Shown here: positions 31,001 through 46,000 of the stretch, one piece after another
Position numbering within the stretch: the first letter of the stretch is position 1
Layout: every line of letters starts with the position of its first letter
Assembly (NCBI GenBank): GCA_024305405.1
Contig: JAKNDB010000087.1
Coordinates: forward strand, 6,078,501 to 6,142,500
DNA from: Dirofilaria immitis
Taxonomy: Eukaryota; Nematoda; Chromadorea; Rhabditida; Onchocercidae
Length of the DNA stretch: 64,000 bases
Reading direction: 5' to 3'
Made by a program: the position numbers and the translations under genes
The notes under the pieces: model-generated
Told to the model about the DNA's origin: nothing
What the model saw: the letters and a program-made list of their open reading frames with translations, nothing else
The model's database searches: none

Positions 31001-34000
31001 TCCTTAATTTGCTGAAATTTAGGATAATAAATTTAATTTTGTAATGATTATCTCTTTCCTTCTCGTTTTGATAAGAAAGCTATGAAAAATTCAAATTAAT
31101 TTAAAAACACATTGAGCGTCCTTCAGTTTTCTCTGAGCAGCCTCTACTGTCACCATTTGATAGAAAAAAATGTCATTACAACAAAAGAAATAATTTAAAA
31201 GAAATTACTTATTTGATCAATGAGCCATAAGTGAACCGCGAATAACTATATCTGGTTTTCATCGCAAACAACTGCTGATATCTGCTGCTGATGGTTTTAA
31301 TCCAATAAAAAATTGAATTCAGCAAACAATCCAATTAAATTTGTTCAATTGCTGAAATACATCAGTTTTACGGACAATAAATTATCAGATATATGTAAAA
31401 AAGTTTATTTTTTTCCTCTTTTTGAATAGTTAAGAAATGCTGTAAGTGTTTCTACATACTGAAATAACCTTTTCACATAAATTAGAAAATGATTTGCTTG
31501 AAAAAATTGGGAATACACTTTTATTTTTATGACATATGTGCATTTTTATTTATTACAGAAGAACACTGGATTTAAATCATCCATTCATCACTAAGAGGTC
31601 AAAGAATCTATGCTTTCTTCTTTTTTTTTTTAAATTATATTTGAAATTCACTTGAAACATAAAAAAATTCTCATTTCGGATTGAGAGCTATATATTATTT
31701 ACAATTCCATTCAAAAAAGCATTTTATTCATATGATAACCATCCCATACGTTGTGCTCAAAATTTTGTTGCCATGGAAATGTTAACAAATACAAGTATTA
31801 TGGAAAGAAAGATTTGAAGAAATAATGTTCAAAAATTCAAATTATTCCTTGAGTAATAATGAATTTTTCATTTGAAATTAAATGAAGTCTATAGGAGCAT
31901 ACTTCGTTTTAACTTTTATGAATCTGAAAAAATTCGAAATTTTCAGAATGCTTATTATAGAGTAGTGAACTTCAAGATATTTGTAATTGTGAATTCAATT
32001 AATTTTTCATTGAAATTGTTCTTCAAATACCTGAATATTTAAGGAATTTGTATAACCATTCGTAATCAGTAAAAAAGTTTTGTTCATTTTTTAAAGTTCT
32101 TATCAAATAACATTTCAGATAGAATTGCTAGTAGCAGGAGAAGAAAACAACATTGATAATCTTCAGTCATATTATGAATTCACAATTAAGAAAGGTATAC
32201 CAGTGGGATCCATTGTGGGAAGAATTGACAATGAAGGAACAGTCAAATTTGAGCTGCTGAAAGAAAATGATAAGTTTGGAATCAATAAGAATGGTGTGAT
32301 TCGGACAAAAATGAAGTGTGGGTAAGCGTTTAAATTATCATTCATAAGCTCAAAGATTTGCTAATGAAATGAATATTTCAACAAAGATTATGGATGTTAT
32401 GATATTATAGATATCGGAAACTTATCTGGATGTCAAAATCACTCGAGAATACAACGAGAAGTTAGTTACTGTACTCATTATCGTCGCGCACGCGCAAAAC
32501 AATGTGCAGTTTTGTTTGAGAAGTCGTATTGATTTAGTCGTGCCTGAAAATTCGCCATCCGGAACGTTTGTTGGTATTCTAAAGCTAACTGGCCGGAAGA
32601 CGACAGTGATTTTATTCAGTATACACTTCGAGATCATCCGGATGCTATATCGATAGATAGCAATACTGGAATCATAAGCACCATTGCACCATTTGATTTT
32701 GAAAAAGTATGTCATTTGTATTTTGGTTTCATTTCTGTAAATAAAAATGAGGTTAAAAGAAAAAATTCGAAAACAAAATTATTATAAAAATCTATGTAGA
32801 ACGTGTTTTTTTTAATTCTATCATTTATAAATTTTTGATTTTCAGGAAAATCTTTATCAGTTCAAAGCGTTCGTTCACGGAGTACAAAATGCATTAATGC
32901 AATGTTATATTTTCCTATATATTATCGATAAGAATGACAATGCACCTAAATTTGTTTCTAATAGCTATGAGGTCGAAGTTTATGAGAATGCTCCAATCGG
33001 TCAAATGATTCTTCAACTTGAAGTTGACGATTTGGATACTGGTTAGTTTCTCAGAATAACACCGAGAATAAGTGTCAATCCAATCTCTTTTAATATAGTG
33101 ATCAGAATCAGTCTCTTTGCTTGTCTTTCTAACATTGCTCCGATAATAATCATAGTTTCAGTTTTACTTAATTTTTGCAATTCTTCAGTAAATGAGTTTG
33201 TTTACGAAATTTCTGTCATTGGTAATGAAGGAAACTGGTTCGGAATTAAACCCGATGGGCGAATTTTCTCACAGCAAGTCTCGATCGAGAGCATATAGCT
33301 GTTCATCAGTTACAAATCACTGTTTATGATCAAAAGCCTCCGGAAAAAGTGAGTGATTTTACGCTGATCCAACCTAATAAAAATATGGCAGTATAATGTT
33401 TGATTATAATTTTAATTTTGATTTTTAATGATCAATTAAAATGCATGAAAAAACATATAAGATCAACAATTTAACTCCTACAATTAATGCTTTTAATCAA
33501 TTAAAATCTTGGTTGAAAATTTTTTAATTATCTTAGAAAACAAGCACTTGTCAAGTTTATTGATACAATTCAATAATGCAAAAAAAATGGATTTATTTAC
33601 GTAAAATAAAATTCACATTGTTAAATATAACTATTAGTTCTTTCGAAGCCTCCTCATCAATTGCTGGACATAACTTTATATTTTAGCATTTAAAGCAACA
33701 ACCACTGTAAAAGTAATAGTTATGGACGTAAACGACAATGCACCACGCTTCGTTTCATCACCTGCGTTTTTCATTTTCGAAAGAGCAGCTTTAGGCACCA
33801 TTATTGGTCTAATTCATGCCGTTGATCCTGATCTGGGTCGTAATGGACAGTTACAGTATCGCATTTTGCCATGGTCAAATTCGGAAGGCTTATTTATGAT
33901 AAATCCAGTCCTTGGATATTTATTGGTACTATAAACTTACGATTTTTACTTAACCTTTTCTCATCAAAATTACATTAATCGCGCTGCAACAAATGAATTT

Positions 34001-37000
34001 AGTTGATAATTTTATAAAACCAAGCTATTTCAATTGAAGTTCTAAAATAAATATGTTACTTGTATGCTAGTGAAGGTATTAAACTTAACTAAGAAAGTTT
34101 AAATGAGGAAAAAGTTGCGATTGCAATTAAAAATAATAATTCACAAGAATTTTTAAACTTCGAATAGACCAAAATTCATTTTTTTACAGGCACATGACGA
34201 TATTGATGCCGAAGAACGGAAAGACTACAATTTGTTGATTGAGGCAAAAGATTATGGTATTTCGAAGAGGTTATCGACATTAGTTTCAATAACTGTGACA
34301 GTACTAGGTAGCAATAAGAAATCACCGAGACTGAGAAACTTCTATCACGCAAAAATTCCAGATGATTTTCCTGTGGGCCATATTGTATTTCGGATTATTA
34401 ATGTATGTTTATGTAATTTGGTGAAATTCATTATTTTATGAAGAAATCTTATTCAAATATCCTTTTTTGAAAGATGAAAGTCCCTTGGCTTAATCTATGC
34501 AATCTTAGTAAAACGTCCAGTTGAAATTAGGATTCTCCTTCAATAATTATGAAAGTGGAGAAAATTTTAAGGAAAGAAAATTTGGAATGTGTCTATCTTT
34601 TTCTATTAGAAAACTTTCAAATCGATTCATAATTTTTTTTAATATCTACGAACTTTTTTGCCTTTCCATTCATTCATTCTCATCAAATTGAATTCGTCAT
34701 TAATCATTTACTTTCAAATTAACGCATTGTTTGTCGTTCGAAGTGAACACTCTTTTGTTTAAGGGAATAGTAACAAATATTCATTTTGAAATTGAATCTG
34801 GAAACGAAGATCAACATTTTCAAATATCTTCCCCAAATGGAACAGTTATAATAAACAAACGCCTAAATGCTGCAAAAAAATCAAGTTACAACTTAACATT
34901 TTCGATGCGATCGAGGAATAGCACTAGAAAGCAGAACAGGTGCAAATTCTTGTGGTAGAAAAGTTTTTCTAAATATTAATTTTCAGTTTCACGAGTGTTG
35001 GCAGAGTATTCCAATAGGAATCTGCCAAAGCTTGACCAAATCAACAAGCATTTGCTGTTCACTTTGATGTTTGAAAATTACTAGAAATTATTGTTTTCAT
35101 TTGAATAGTGATTGTCACATAGTTATTGCTGTATTTTTATGTATAAGAAAAAATTGAAAATTAAAAATTAGACTACTGAAAACGATTATTGAGTCAGAAA
35201 TGACTGTTAGTTAAAAATATTAGTTTTATAACTATCTCTATAGCTTTTAAAAAACTACACATCATGTCGAATTAAAAGAGACACTTAATAATATCACATA
35301 TTTGCCTATTCAATAAAAAGCAATCAAAATAGAGCAGCTGACTTAAACGTAAAGAATTAATTTGCAGCATCATTTTGATTGAAATTTTGAACGTTAGTGT
35401 TAAAACTCCTCGATTTCTTGGCACCGTCGATAGAGTATTATATGTCGGTGAAAATATACAAGGGCCATATCCGGTTACTATAGGAGAACTAAAAGCTATC
35501 GCTGCGGATTCAGAATTAAACGGAATCCTGTCTTACTCACTCGTTCAGGTTATCTTTTCATATTCTCCATGTAATCATCAAAACAGAGTTGCTGAATTGT
35601 GGTCCTAAGCTGATAAAATACAGGAGAGATTGTGATAGATCGTTTTATCATTTATAGATCAAATAAGAATATTATAAAGGTAAGAACTTAATGTTTGAAC
35701 TATCATTCATCTGTTTTAAGTTTAGTTTCTCTTATTATTCAGTATCTATTATAATATCAAACATTTGACTGTAGGAAATAGCACTCTGTTTCGAGTGATA
35801 CCACAAACAGGCAAACTACAAATTACGGAACCTCTCAATTACGAAAGACAAAGCCGGTATGAATTAATTGTACAAGCAAATGACCTTGCTGTTCCGACAC
35901 GCAATATCAAAAGCAGTACAATTACTGTAGTAGTATTGGATGTAAATGATAGTGTACCTGTCTTCGAACAGCCACAATATTACGTTGAAGTAATGGAAAA
36001 TGAGTATATTGAAGAGAATTTAATATTGTTGTGTTTGAAAGCAACAGATGAAGACGACCGAGAATTTTCGACGATAAGGCAAGGGTTTTTGGGAAATTCT
36101 AAATCATATATAATATAAATTATTTAAAAGCATATAATGGTTTTCAAAACTTATATTACTTTAATTTAATATATTTTAGATTAAATTATCTCTAAAATTT
36201 TCATCATATTATCTTATTTTTGCTATTTATCATATAATGTCTTTTTTTTTCCATAAAATATGTAATTAAACTTGTTCTTTTGTCACTCATTAAGAAAACT
36301 TTTAAATGAAATTTTAGTTTATTTTTCTTCTTCTCGCACTAATCTAAGACTTTGATTTTGCTCCCCTAAGTTCACTCAATTAATTGAAGGAACCAAAAAA
36401 GTGTAAATTTATTTTAGATTTAAACACAATTTTCTCATAATTATAGATATAATCTTGAAAACGCAGACTTGATACCATTCTTCATCAACTCAACGACAGG
36501 ATGTATAGGAAGATCAGAAGCATTTGATCGCGAATTACAATCGCAGTGGATTTTGAAGGTATTAGCTCATGATAACGGGAAATTTGTAAAACGTTCAAGT
36601 ACTGCGATAGTACGAATTCGAGTACTGGATCAAAATGATAACATACCTATCATTCTGAATGAACAGTTTGACGTCTTCATCCCAAACAGTGTTAAAGAAG
36701 GTATATTAAAATTTTTTACTCATTTTAGAGCAATACAAAAAAATATTACAGGATTTCAACATAAATTGAGGCAAGGAAATGGTAAATTCATCTAACAGTC
36801 CTCAATTCATTATCATTTTTAATTAGTCAGCTTGTTCACTTTTTTTCTAATAGCAGTCAGATATATCAAGTTAACACCAGGATTCCAATATGGAAACAAA
36901 TTTATTTAAGAATTCTTGAATGAGAAAATGGAAAAGCAACATTTGGTAAGAATAGGAAGAAAAAGAAAATAATAGATATCAGTATACTATTATCCGACCT

Positions 37001-40000
37001 CACAAATACTTTAAAGCAGACTTTTGAAAGCTTATTAGTGAATTATAAATCTAAACCGTTTGAGATTTATGAAATAATATTGTCCACCCGCTTATCAGAA
37101 GACAAGTTTCATTATTTTAGATGACATAGTGTACATATTGTCTGCACATGATCTGGACGATGATATTTTGTACTACAGTCTTAGTGGTCCGGATGTGTCA
37201 TATTTCCAAATCAACCAAAGCGGTATCATCACTGCTAGGCGAAAACTTATCAAACAAGATTATTCGATCACTGCAATAGTTTCTGATCATGGGAATTTAA
37301 ACTCATCCGTTGAATTGTGGTTTTACATGGCTGAAGCTATGAAATTTCCCATTTTGAGGTACTCAGTCAAATTCTGCGTTCACAAAAATTTTCATCCAGT
37401 TATAAATTCTGAACTTTTCCTCACTATCTTTCTTTTCATTGATTTGCTTTCGTTGTTTAAGAGTATTTTTTCGTTAGTTTTCGGACCGTAGCAAATTCAT
37501 TAGATCGTCAAGGTTTAGTCACTTACACTTTAGTATCTAAGCTGGTTCCATTCTAAAACGTTTGTAGGGTGTTTTTTTAAACATTTTATTACTTATTATT
37601 AAAGTTCATGTAAATTTTGTTATTTCAAACTCAGTATTTCGAAATTTTTTATTGGAATTTTCAGAAACATTCACAGAAAGAATTTGTGGTTACAGAACAT
37701 AATCCAAGCATTCTGATAACAAAATTTACGGCCCATTCAGTTAATGTATCCAGCCAAGGAATATCATTTTTAATTTTCAGTGGTGATCCGCACCATCATT
37801 TTTATCTAAATTCTGTTTCTGGAGAATTGTATACAACGTATGTTTTTATGTTTATGAGTTATTTTTAAATAAGATCAGTTTTTATTGCTGTTAAATAAAT
37901 TTCAGATCTTAAAGAAAATGATTTTCAATTCATTTATTTAAACGTTTGCTTGCTAATTCACATTTATCATGGTATCATTTGTAAAGTTGCTGTGAATTCA
38001 TAGAAAAAGAATCGGATCATTCTTTAATGAATTTAAATATCGTATTTATAAACTGATATTTGGACTTCATCGAGATGGGGAAGTTTATTTAAGGAAATCT
38101 CTTTAATTGAAATTTCAGAAATCGGGTAGACTATGAATATCAAAAGCAATACGTACTGTGGATTGCTGCTATCGATCAACATGCTCAACCAATGGTTTCA
38201 TATGTAAACTGTATTGTGAAGGTTGTGGATATCAATGACAACAAGCCTTTTTTGAGAAGGTTTCAGTTATTTCACTCTGAATAGGAGCTTGAAGAAGCAT
38301 TATTTACGATCAGATTGAGATGCGAATCATGCAAGGGCCGAAAGCTTCAAATCATATTCATTTATGACAATAACATTTTGTACATGAGTTATTTTGTGAT
38401 TTAAAGAAGAAAAAGGATAAGTTTTTTCTAGGCTTTCTATTCTGCTTCAATAGCAGAAAATGGTGATGGTGATGAACTCGTAACAAAAGTTACTGCCCGA
38501 GATTCTGATTCTGGAGTGAATGGGAAAATTTCATATGGTTTGATGGCAGATGATTCGAATGCACAGAAATATTTCAAAATTGATTGCGAATCAGGAGAAA
38601 TTTTTACTACTTCTGGTTTGGATGCCGAACATTTGAAGGAATATCATTTGTATGTTATTGCAAAAGATCATGGTAATCCACAATTATCGGATATGGTGGT
38701 TGTAAAGGTCTTATTTATTTATATAACTTACGAATTAAATTTTCCATGAATTTACAGATGAGATGAGTAATGGGTTGATAAATTGATTTAATTATCGGTT
38801 GACTGTTCATTTGACATCTTTGATAACGGTTTTTGTTTGATAGAAATCATTTTTCTTTAAAATTCATTAAATTTTTCTATGTGTTTTTCAAGATTGAAAA
38901 AATTCTGTAAATTGAATTATAATTCTTGTTTTTTGAATAGATTATGATTTCAAATCATTATTATGCTATCATCTTGCTATCAGTAATTAAATGGATAAAA
39001 TGCGAACAGGTGTTGCAAGGTTAAGTAAATGCTTAGCATTAATTATTTTTAATTTTATTATTAGATTGAAATATTGGATATGAACGACAACCCGCCTCGG
39101 TTTTCAAATTTATTTCACGGTGCAATTGCAGAAAATAGTCCTTTAGGAACATTAATACTTCAGGTGAGTCATATTTATTGTGATTTTGTTTATTTAGAAT
39201 TCAAATTGTCATCAAAATCTGTTATGCAGGTAACCAGTTATGATGCTGATGTGGACAGTACTGTCATTTATCATTTGGAAGATAACTGTAATGATAGCTT
39301 CTTGATTGATCATCAGACTGGTTGGATCAGCCTTGCAAAAGAAGTTGATCGAGAAAAAGTATGGACGAGTCTTTTTTTATTCAGTTACAGTAACTTGCGG
39401 AGAAAGCTTTGAGAATATATAAAATACCAATGTTGTTTAGACAGATTTATGTACTAAATAAGGACGTTGCTTGAATAAAAGAAAAAGCATGGTTCTGTTC
39501 TTTTGTTGTGGAATATTAAAATCTCGAAATATTTTATAGAGAAGTGAATATTCGATAAAAGTGAAAGCATGGGATGGCTTATGGGAAGTACGAACATCGC
39601 TAACTATCACGATACAAGACATTAATGATAATCCTCCTATATTCACCGATTCATTCTATAAATTTTCGGTTGCAGCCAATTCAGTGAGATGCTTTTTTAG
39701 ATGAATTCTTATTTGAATTGCAGTCTGCAAAAGATATATTAAAAACAATAAATCGACTGATTTTATGAACTTCATGTCATGACAGACATTAGGAAATTTA
39801 GTTTTCATTCCAAAAATTTATAGAAAATGTTTACGGAAATTGGGCTAATATTAGCATTTGATATGGATGAAGGATTAAATGGGCAAGTACGATACGATTT
39901 GCTTTGTGGCAATGATTTATTTATGGTTGAACCATCCAACGGGCACATTTTTTCATTAATTTCGTTGGAACAGTACGTAAATATTACGGTAGAATGTAAA

Positions 40001-43000
40001 GGTCTTGCTAATGACCATGGATTTCCATCAATGAGTAATGATGTGAGTCTTTTTAATATTATAAATTGATTGAATTATTAATAAAAAATCATTATCCCAG
40101 GTTACTGTCTATATTCACATCACCGATACTACTGAAAGCAATGAAATGAAACAACATTACTACGAGTTCTCTCTTCTTCCCAATGTTGATCCTGGTACAA
40201 CAGTTGGTCAAATGCCATTTTATAATGTTAGTTGATTCTTAAAATTTGCTGTATCTTTAAAAAAATTTTTTATATGTCTCATTTTTGTTAAGAGATATTG
40301 TATGTCAAATTTTTCTAGTAACTTAATCAATTTTGTATATTCTAAGAATCCATACTTTTAAAAATTTAAGACAATCATCGTAGTGAGTGATGGTCGTTTC
40401 ACGATAGATGAAGATGGTCACCTGATCACAAATGCTACGTTTCCGGAAGCTGTGTTGGGTGATAAGATTATTTTCTCAATTTTGACAATCAACACGAGCG
40501 ATCCCATCAAAGCTACCGTTTCCATTGAATTTACTGAGCCAAACATTAACCGACCACAATTTTCATTTAAAAAGTAATTATGTAAAGCAGTAAAAGTGAT
40601 CTTTGCAACTTTTGAGATATATACAATATTTGATATTTTATAGCCCTGTAGAAATTTCTTTCATTTTAATAATTAACAACACTAAAGTATTAAATTAGTC
40701 GGTGATCTTTTAAGTAATTATATACAAAAGTTCTATTCTCTGTATGCATTGACTGCAAAATGCATACCATTAAAAAACATAACAATGAAATCTGAGCTTT
40801 TTTCATTTTTAAACGTTGAAATCATAACAATGAATCATTGATATAAACTTGGGAAATCATTAGTTGAATTATTTTAGATACAAGTTCTCGGTGCAAGAGA
40901 ACTGCCGTTTGCACGCATCAGTTGGCGTAGTTATGGCGAAAGATCCCGACACAGGTCTTAATGGTCGCGTAACTTATCACGTTATTTATAATACAGACTT
41001 TTACCATTTACACTTGACCCTATAACAGGTTTTATTTTCAACTTTTTACTTAAATTTTAATAAGTAGTAAGTTGGTAGTAATATATGGTTGTAAAAGGAT
41101 ACGGTAAAAGGATATGATGAGGAAATAAAGCATAAAATACGCTCTTGAAATTTAAAGAATTATTATCCGGTTGCGCAGCGTCAAATTTAGATCTTAGTTA
41201 TTTATTGTTGAGTTAGAGAATATTTTGCAGTTAATACTTCGATATAAACAGTTTCGCTGTCAAAAGATTATATCATGAGGATATTTAGGAACCATATTAA
41301 CAACGGGATATGTGGATTTCGAGGAAATCAGTAACTATCATTTTTAATAGCAGCAACAGATTCTGGTTTTCCCATACTCAATGATACTGCAGAAATTACT
41401 ATTGAAGTGCTCGATGAGAATGATAATGTGCCCGAGTTTGAAAATCATTATGTGGAGTATACGGTATTTTCGTATTTCCTGATATTTCGCTTCGTTTCAT
41501 ATCCATCCATTCATTCAATAATGCAATTCTTCAATATTATGTGCTTTTGGAAGATGAATTATCTTGAATGTTGTGTCTCATAACGCATTTTGCTTTTCAT
41601 AATTTATGATCAATCTCATTTTAGATACCGACAAATTCACCAGTAGGTACCACGATTGCTCATTTTTCTGCTGTTGACATTGATTCAGAACCAAATAATC
41701 TAGTTGTTTACCATTTGCTTTCGGATTCTTCTGGAGAATTACCTTTGCTATAAATGCTACATTTGGTACATTATACGTATCCTCTGAACTTCATTATGAA
41801 ACAACCAGTGAGTATTTATTTTATGTGCTGGCCAGTAATCCCGGAACCGAAAATGCAGAAAATTCAGAATTAGTTCTAAAAATCCTCAACATGGGACATA
41901 TTCGGGTGTCTTGCAAGTTGAAATTTTTGTGGAGTCAGCAGATGGTGAATATGATCTATATTTTCCAGAAACAGAAAAGAATTTCGAAATTAGTGCATTT
42001 GCTCTGAAAGGTAACATTTTCTAATAAAAATTAAATAATTATTAACCAAGATTGTGATCAATCAATTTTTTTTTGAAAAGTTATTTCCAGTTTAATTTGT
42101 ATTATAGTAAAAATAGAAAAGGAATTTGAATCTTTTTAAATCGTAGTCACCATATTAGAAGAACAAATATAAATGAATTTACAAATTTTATTAAGGTACT
42201 ATAATTGGAAGGGTAGAAGCGATTTATCAGAATGAGAATTATTACAATAAAATTTTGTATCGTATGACTTCAAGTAATCTGGTCGACCTAAATGTTCGCA
42301 CAGGAGAAATTTATGTGAAGAAAACTATGAATGGGACTGTTGGAACTATTATGGTGCAGGTTGTTGCAACGGGGCAACTTTCATGAAATCCCAATTTTAA
42401 AGCAGATCTGTTAGTTGCGGAAAATTTTTCAGAAAAATACGTAAACTTTATTTAAACTTTACTAAAAATTTGTTTAGATTTCACTTCACTTTTTGAATGC
42501 TTATTGAAATAAGTTTTCTTGGAGGAATTCATTTAGTTGTAAAGTGTACATCGAACTGAAAGATACAGAAGCACCACCTTTATTATTATCTCATTACAAA
42601 TTTTCATTACTCGAGGATGCTATTAATTCAAAAAGTTTCGTTATTTTTGAGCGTCTTCCACAAAAATATCGCATTGATATTGTTGAAGAAATTGGATATG
42701 ATGCTCTACAGGTAAATAATTTTCTTTTTCTATATTTCATTATTGTTTTGTGTATGCAATATTGTTTAAAAATATAAATTATTGATTGGATCTTTCAAAG
42801 TTGGTTGTTTTGGAAAAATTGATTGTAAATAAAAAGTACATTTTGTTGTTGCCTGTTCGAAAATCGATAATAATTAATGATATAAAAACTTTAGCAGCCC
42901 TTTTGCGTCGATGATCCTGGCAAACTCCGTTTATGTAATCCGGTAGATTATGAACGAAAAGCAGTTTATCGCTTTCAAATTGCGCTTATTCAAGATAATG

Positions 43001-46000
43001 TTGTACGTTCCCGAGCTCTAGTTGCGATAACATTAAGTAAAGTGAATGATAATGGACCATCATTGGATTCTGCCGCTTCTGTTGGTTATATCCTAGAGAA
43101 TTCGCCAATAAATACAACAATAATGAAGCTATACATGGTGGACAATGATATTTCGGGGAAAGAAATATCTTTCAAATACAAAATTGCTGATCAAGATCTG
43201 TCGCAGGTTACTAATAGATACAATATATGTAGATACAACAATTAGATGAATTATTTAAGATCAATTTGAAATTTTCAGTCTTTTCTGGTAAGTTTCTCGA
43301 TAATTATTGCCTAACCTAGGAATCAAAAATAAAGAAGTAAAAGTTTAGATGAATAATGGTTTAGAAAAAACCATCATGAAATATATCACACTTATTAAAA
43401 CTGTTCCAACTTATAACGAGAATGTCCGTATTCTGCCTTTTGTATAAATTGAAGATCATTTTCATTGCTATCGCAATTTTTAGTTTCTATAAATTCCGAA
43501 TAGTCTGAATCAGAAATTTCAAATTACCGGAGAAGTTATCCTCAATTAAATAAGAAGTAATAAAATAATAATTAGTGTTGCAATAAAATAATAATTTAGT
43601 TCATGTATAAGATTTATTTAGTTTACATCTCAATAAATATTTGTTTATAGATATTTGCTATCAATGATACTACTGGCGTAATGACCAGCTTAGAGGTTTT
43701 GAATCGTGAAAAACGTTCGCTTTATGTTGTACCGATAACGGTCAGCGATTTATATTTTCCTTCACGTCTCGCACTTATCCATTCACGGATCTATGTTGAT
43801 GATCAGGATGACAATGAACCAGAATCAAAGTCACGAATAATAAATTTACGATCATTGTGCGAAATCCCAAATGCTATAACTCTCCATGCATTTCCAGTTG
43901 ATGCAGACCAAGTTAATATATATAGTTGTCGTCTGCTCAATATTTCGAAAGCTTATAACGTATGTCTAGAAATGTTTTCAGTGAACAGACTTCCATAACT
44001 ATATACCATCGAGAAAAATTAGAATATTTGTGATTATGAGTGTTTGCAGATGTCAGATAGTTGTATGTTAAAACTGCCAAGAAGTCTACTAGAAGCAGAT
44101 TACTTTCTGAATGCTCCATTATTGGTGGAAACTTCCACTCGTCATGCAAATATAACATTTCCAATAAATTTACAAATACAACGAGATATATCTCCAAAAT
44201 TGTTACTCAATGATTTTGGTGTGATTATCGAATTGTGGGGTGTTGAACGAAGCATAGCTGATAGTACTTTTGCATTTGAAGAGGCATTTCCAGATATGGT
44301 AAGATATATTCAGAAGAAATTCCTAATATCGTAAAAATATCAGGAAGCATTTTGCATATTTTTATTTATAGTTAAAGAAATATGAGTATTTGACATTTTA
44401 TTTCTATCCGTGATGATTTGAATCAATATAGTATAAAATTGTTAAGTTTGTAATATTTTAAATTTTTTCAAAATTAAATGTTTTCTCCACTCTCTGTGTT
44501 ATTAGCATGACGATCAAAAATCTAAAGGATAATGTGAAATATAATAGTGGATTACAATATATATACTATCCCCTTTTTATAGATACTTCAACTTCTTGGT
44601 CTGGAACAATTAGAAATTGACTTTTTCCGTGTTTTCGTAGTGATTCTGGATCGTCATTTGATACCAACAAGCAGAGAAAATGCATTGGAATTATTGAAAC
44701 ATTTTTTATGGAAAAATTTATTTCTAATATGCATGTTAAACAAATTGCGTTAAATATGTGTAGTCTTCTTCCTGAACAATGTATGAATAGCGCGAAATGC
44801 TACCAAAATATCACAAAGAATGGAGAATTATTCGAATTGATTGGCTATAGAACAAGTTTCATTGTTCCAGTTATTATTGGCCATGTAAAGTTAGTTTTTT
44901 TTTCTTCAAATTATAAACAAATATTTTATTTCATATAATTCATCTTACAGCTGATTGCATCTTACAGCGAGTTCCTTCCTTATAGTGAATTGAATAATAA
45001 AAAATTAGAAAAAAATGCAAATATATCGAGTAATTCAAACGACTTTTAAATTCATGAGATAGTTAATTTTCATGAATAGACATATTTATTGGCATCCAGC
45101 CTTCTTATATTTACTGCTTTTCGCACTAATTAGAATTTTGTAAATTTTAATCCATAAATTTTATTTCTCATCAAATCATTTTATCTCACTACAGTTGCAT
45201 CTGCGAAAATAACGTGCTATGTGATGTTGCTGACAGTAGACTCTGCGACAAAAATGAAAAATGCAGCAATGGTGGTACTTGTGAGTTACGTACAGGAACA
45301 TGTCTATGTACTAAGGGTTATACTGGCAAATTTTGCGAGAACGATATCGATGAATGCGAGGATAAGGTTATCTTTGCTTATTTATCGCATCATTTTTCCT
45401 GATTTATTTATTTATTTATTTATTCGATTTTTAGTATTTATTTAAAAACTAAATGATACTACACAATAGTGTTATATTCTAATTCTGTATCTTCAAAACC
45501 ACTCTAAAAATAAGCCAAAGCAAAGTGGAGTAAAATATGATATGATTAATTAAGTATTATTGAATAGTTTAAATTGACCATTACTGCTAGTGCTAAAAAT
45601 TTCTAGCAGTTTCTGTGAATGTGATAAGCATTAAAATACTGGTTGAAAATCAATTTTTGTTAAAAATTCTTCAAGATCCTGAAAGTTACTGTTTTTGCAA
45701 GATAATTCTTAATTTCTATCTGATGAATTTTCATTACAGAATATTTGTGAAAATGGAAAATGTTTAAATACATTTGGTTCATTTGTTTGTGCATGTGATG
45801 ATGATAATGATACAAAGATTCTGATACATTGCAATGATACCAGTCATAACATTTGTGACGGCTGTCAAAGGTTTGTTATATTTAAATTTTACTAAAAACA
45901 ATAATAAAAATTTCAAAGAAATTTAATGCGATTTATGGTGAACATCTCACAATAAAAGTCAAACTGTTGATTAATACAAACAGTACAATCTTTTCAAAGA

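Larger units (their letters stand above)
28509..32117 (+). other. large intron of the cadherin gene (3.6 kb)
   Basis: The donor G|GTAAAT after the codons for NNST (28508) and the acceptor TTTCAG before 32118 join in phase 0 into IELLVAGEEN, keeping the cadherin frame. This intron is several times longer than most others in the gene, which are mainly 50 to 700 bp. It contains a CT microsatellite and a hairpin. No nested gene is convincing; an open frame at 29177-29368 was considered and not accepted. Confidence 0.65.

Noticed and set aside
43937..44197. Antisense open frame across a cadherin exon
   Set aside because: It is a shadow of the plus-strand cadherin coding sequence.
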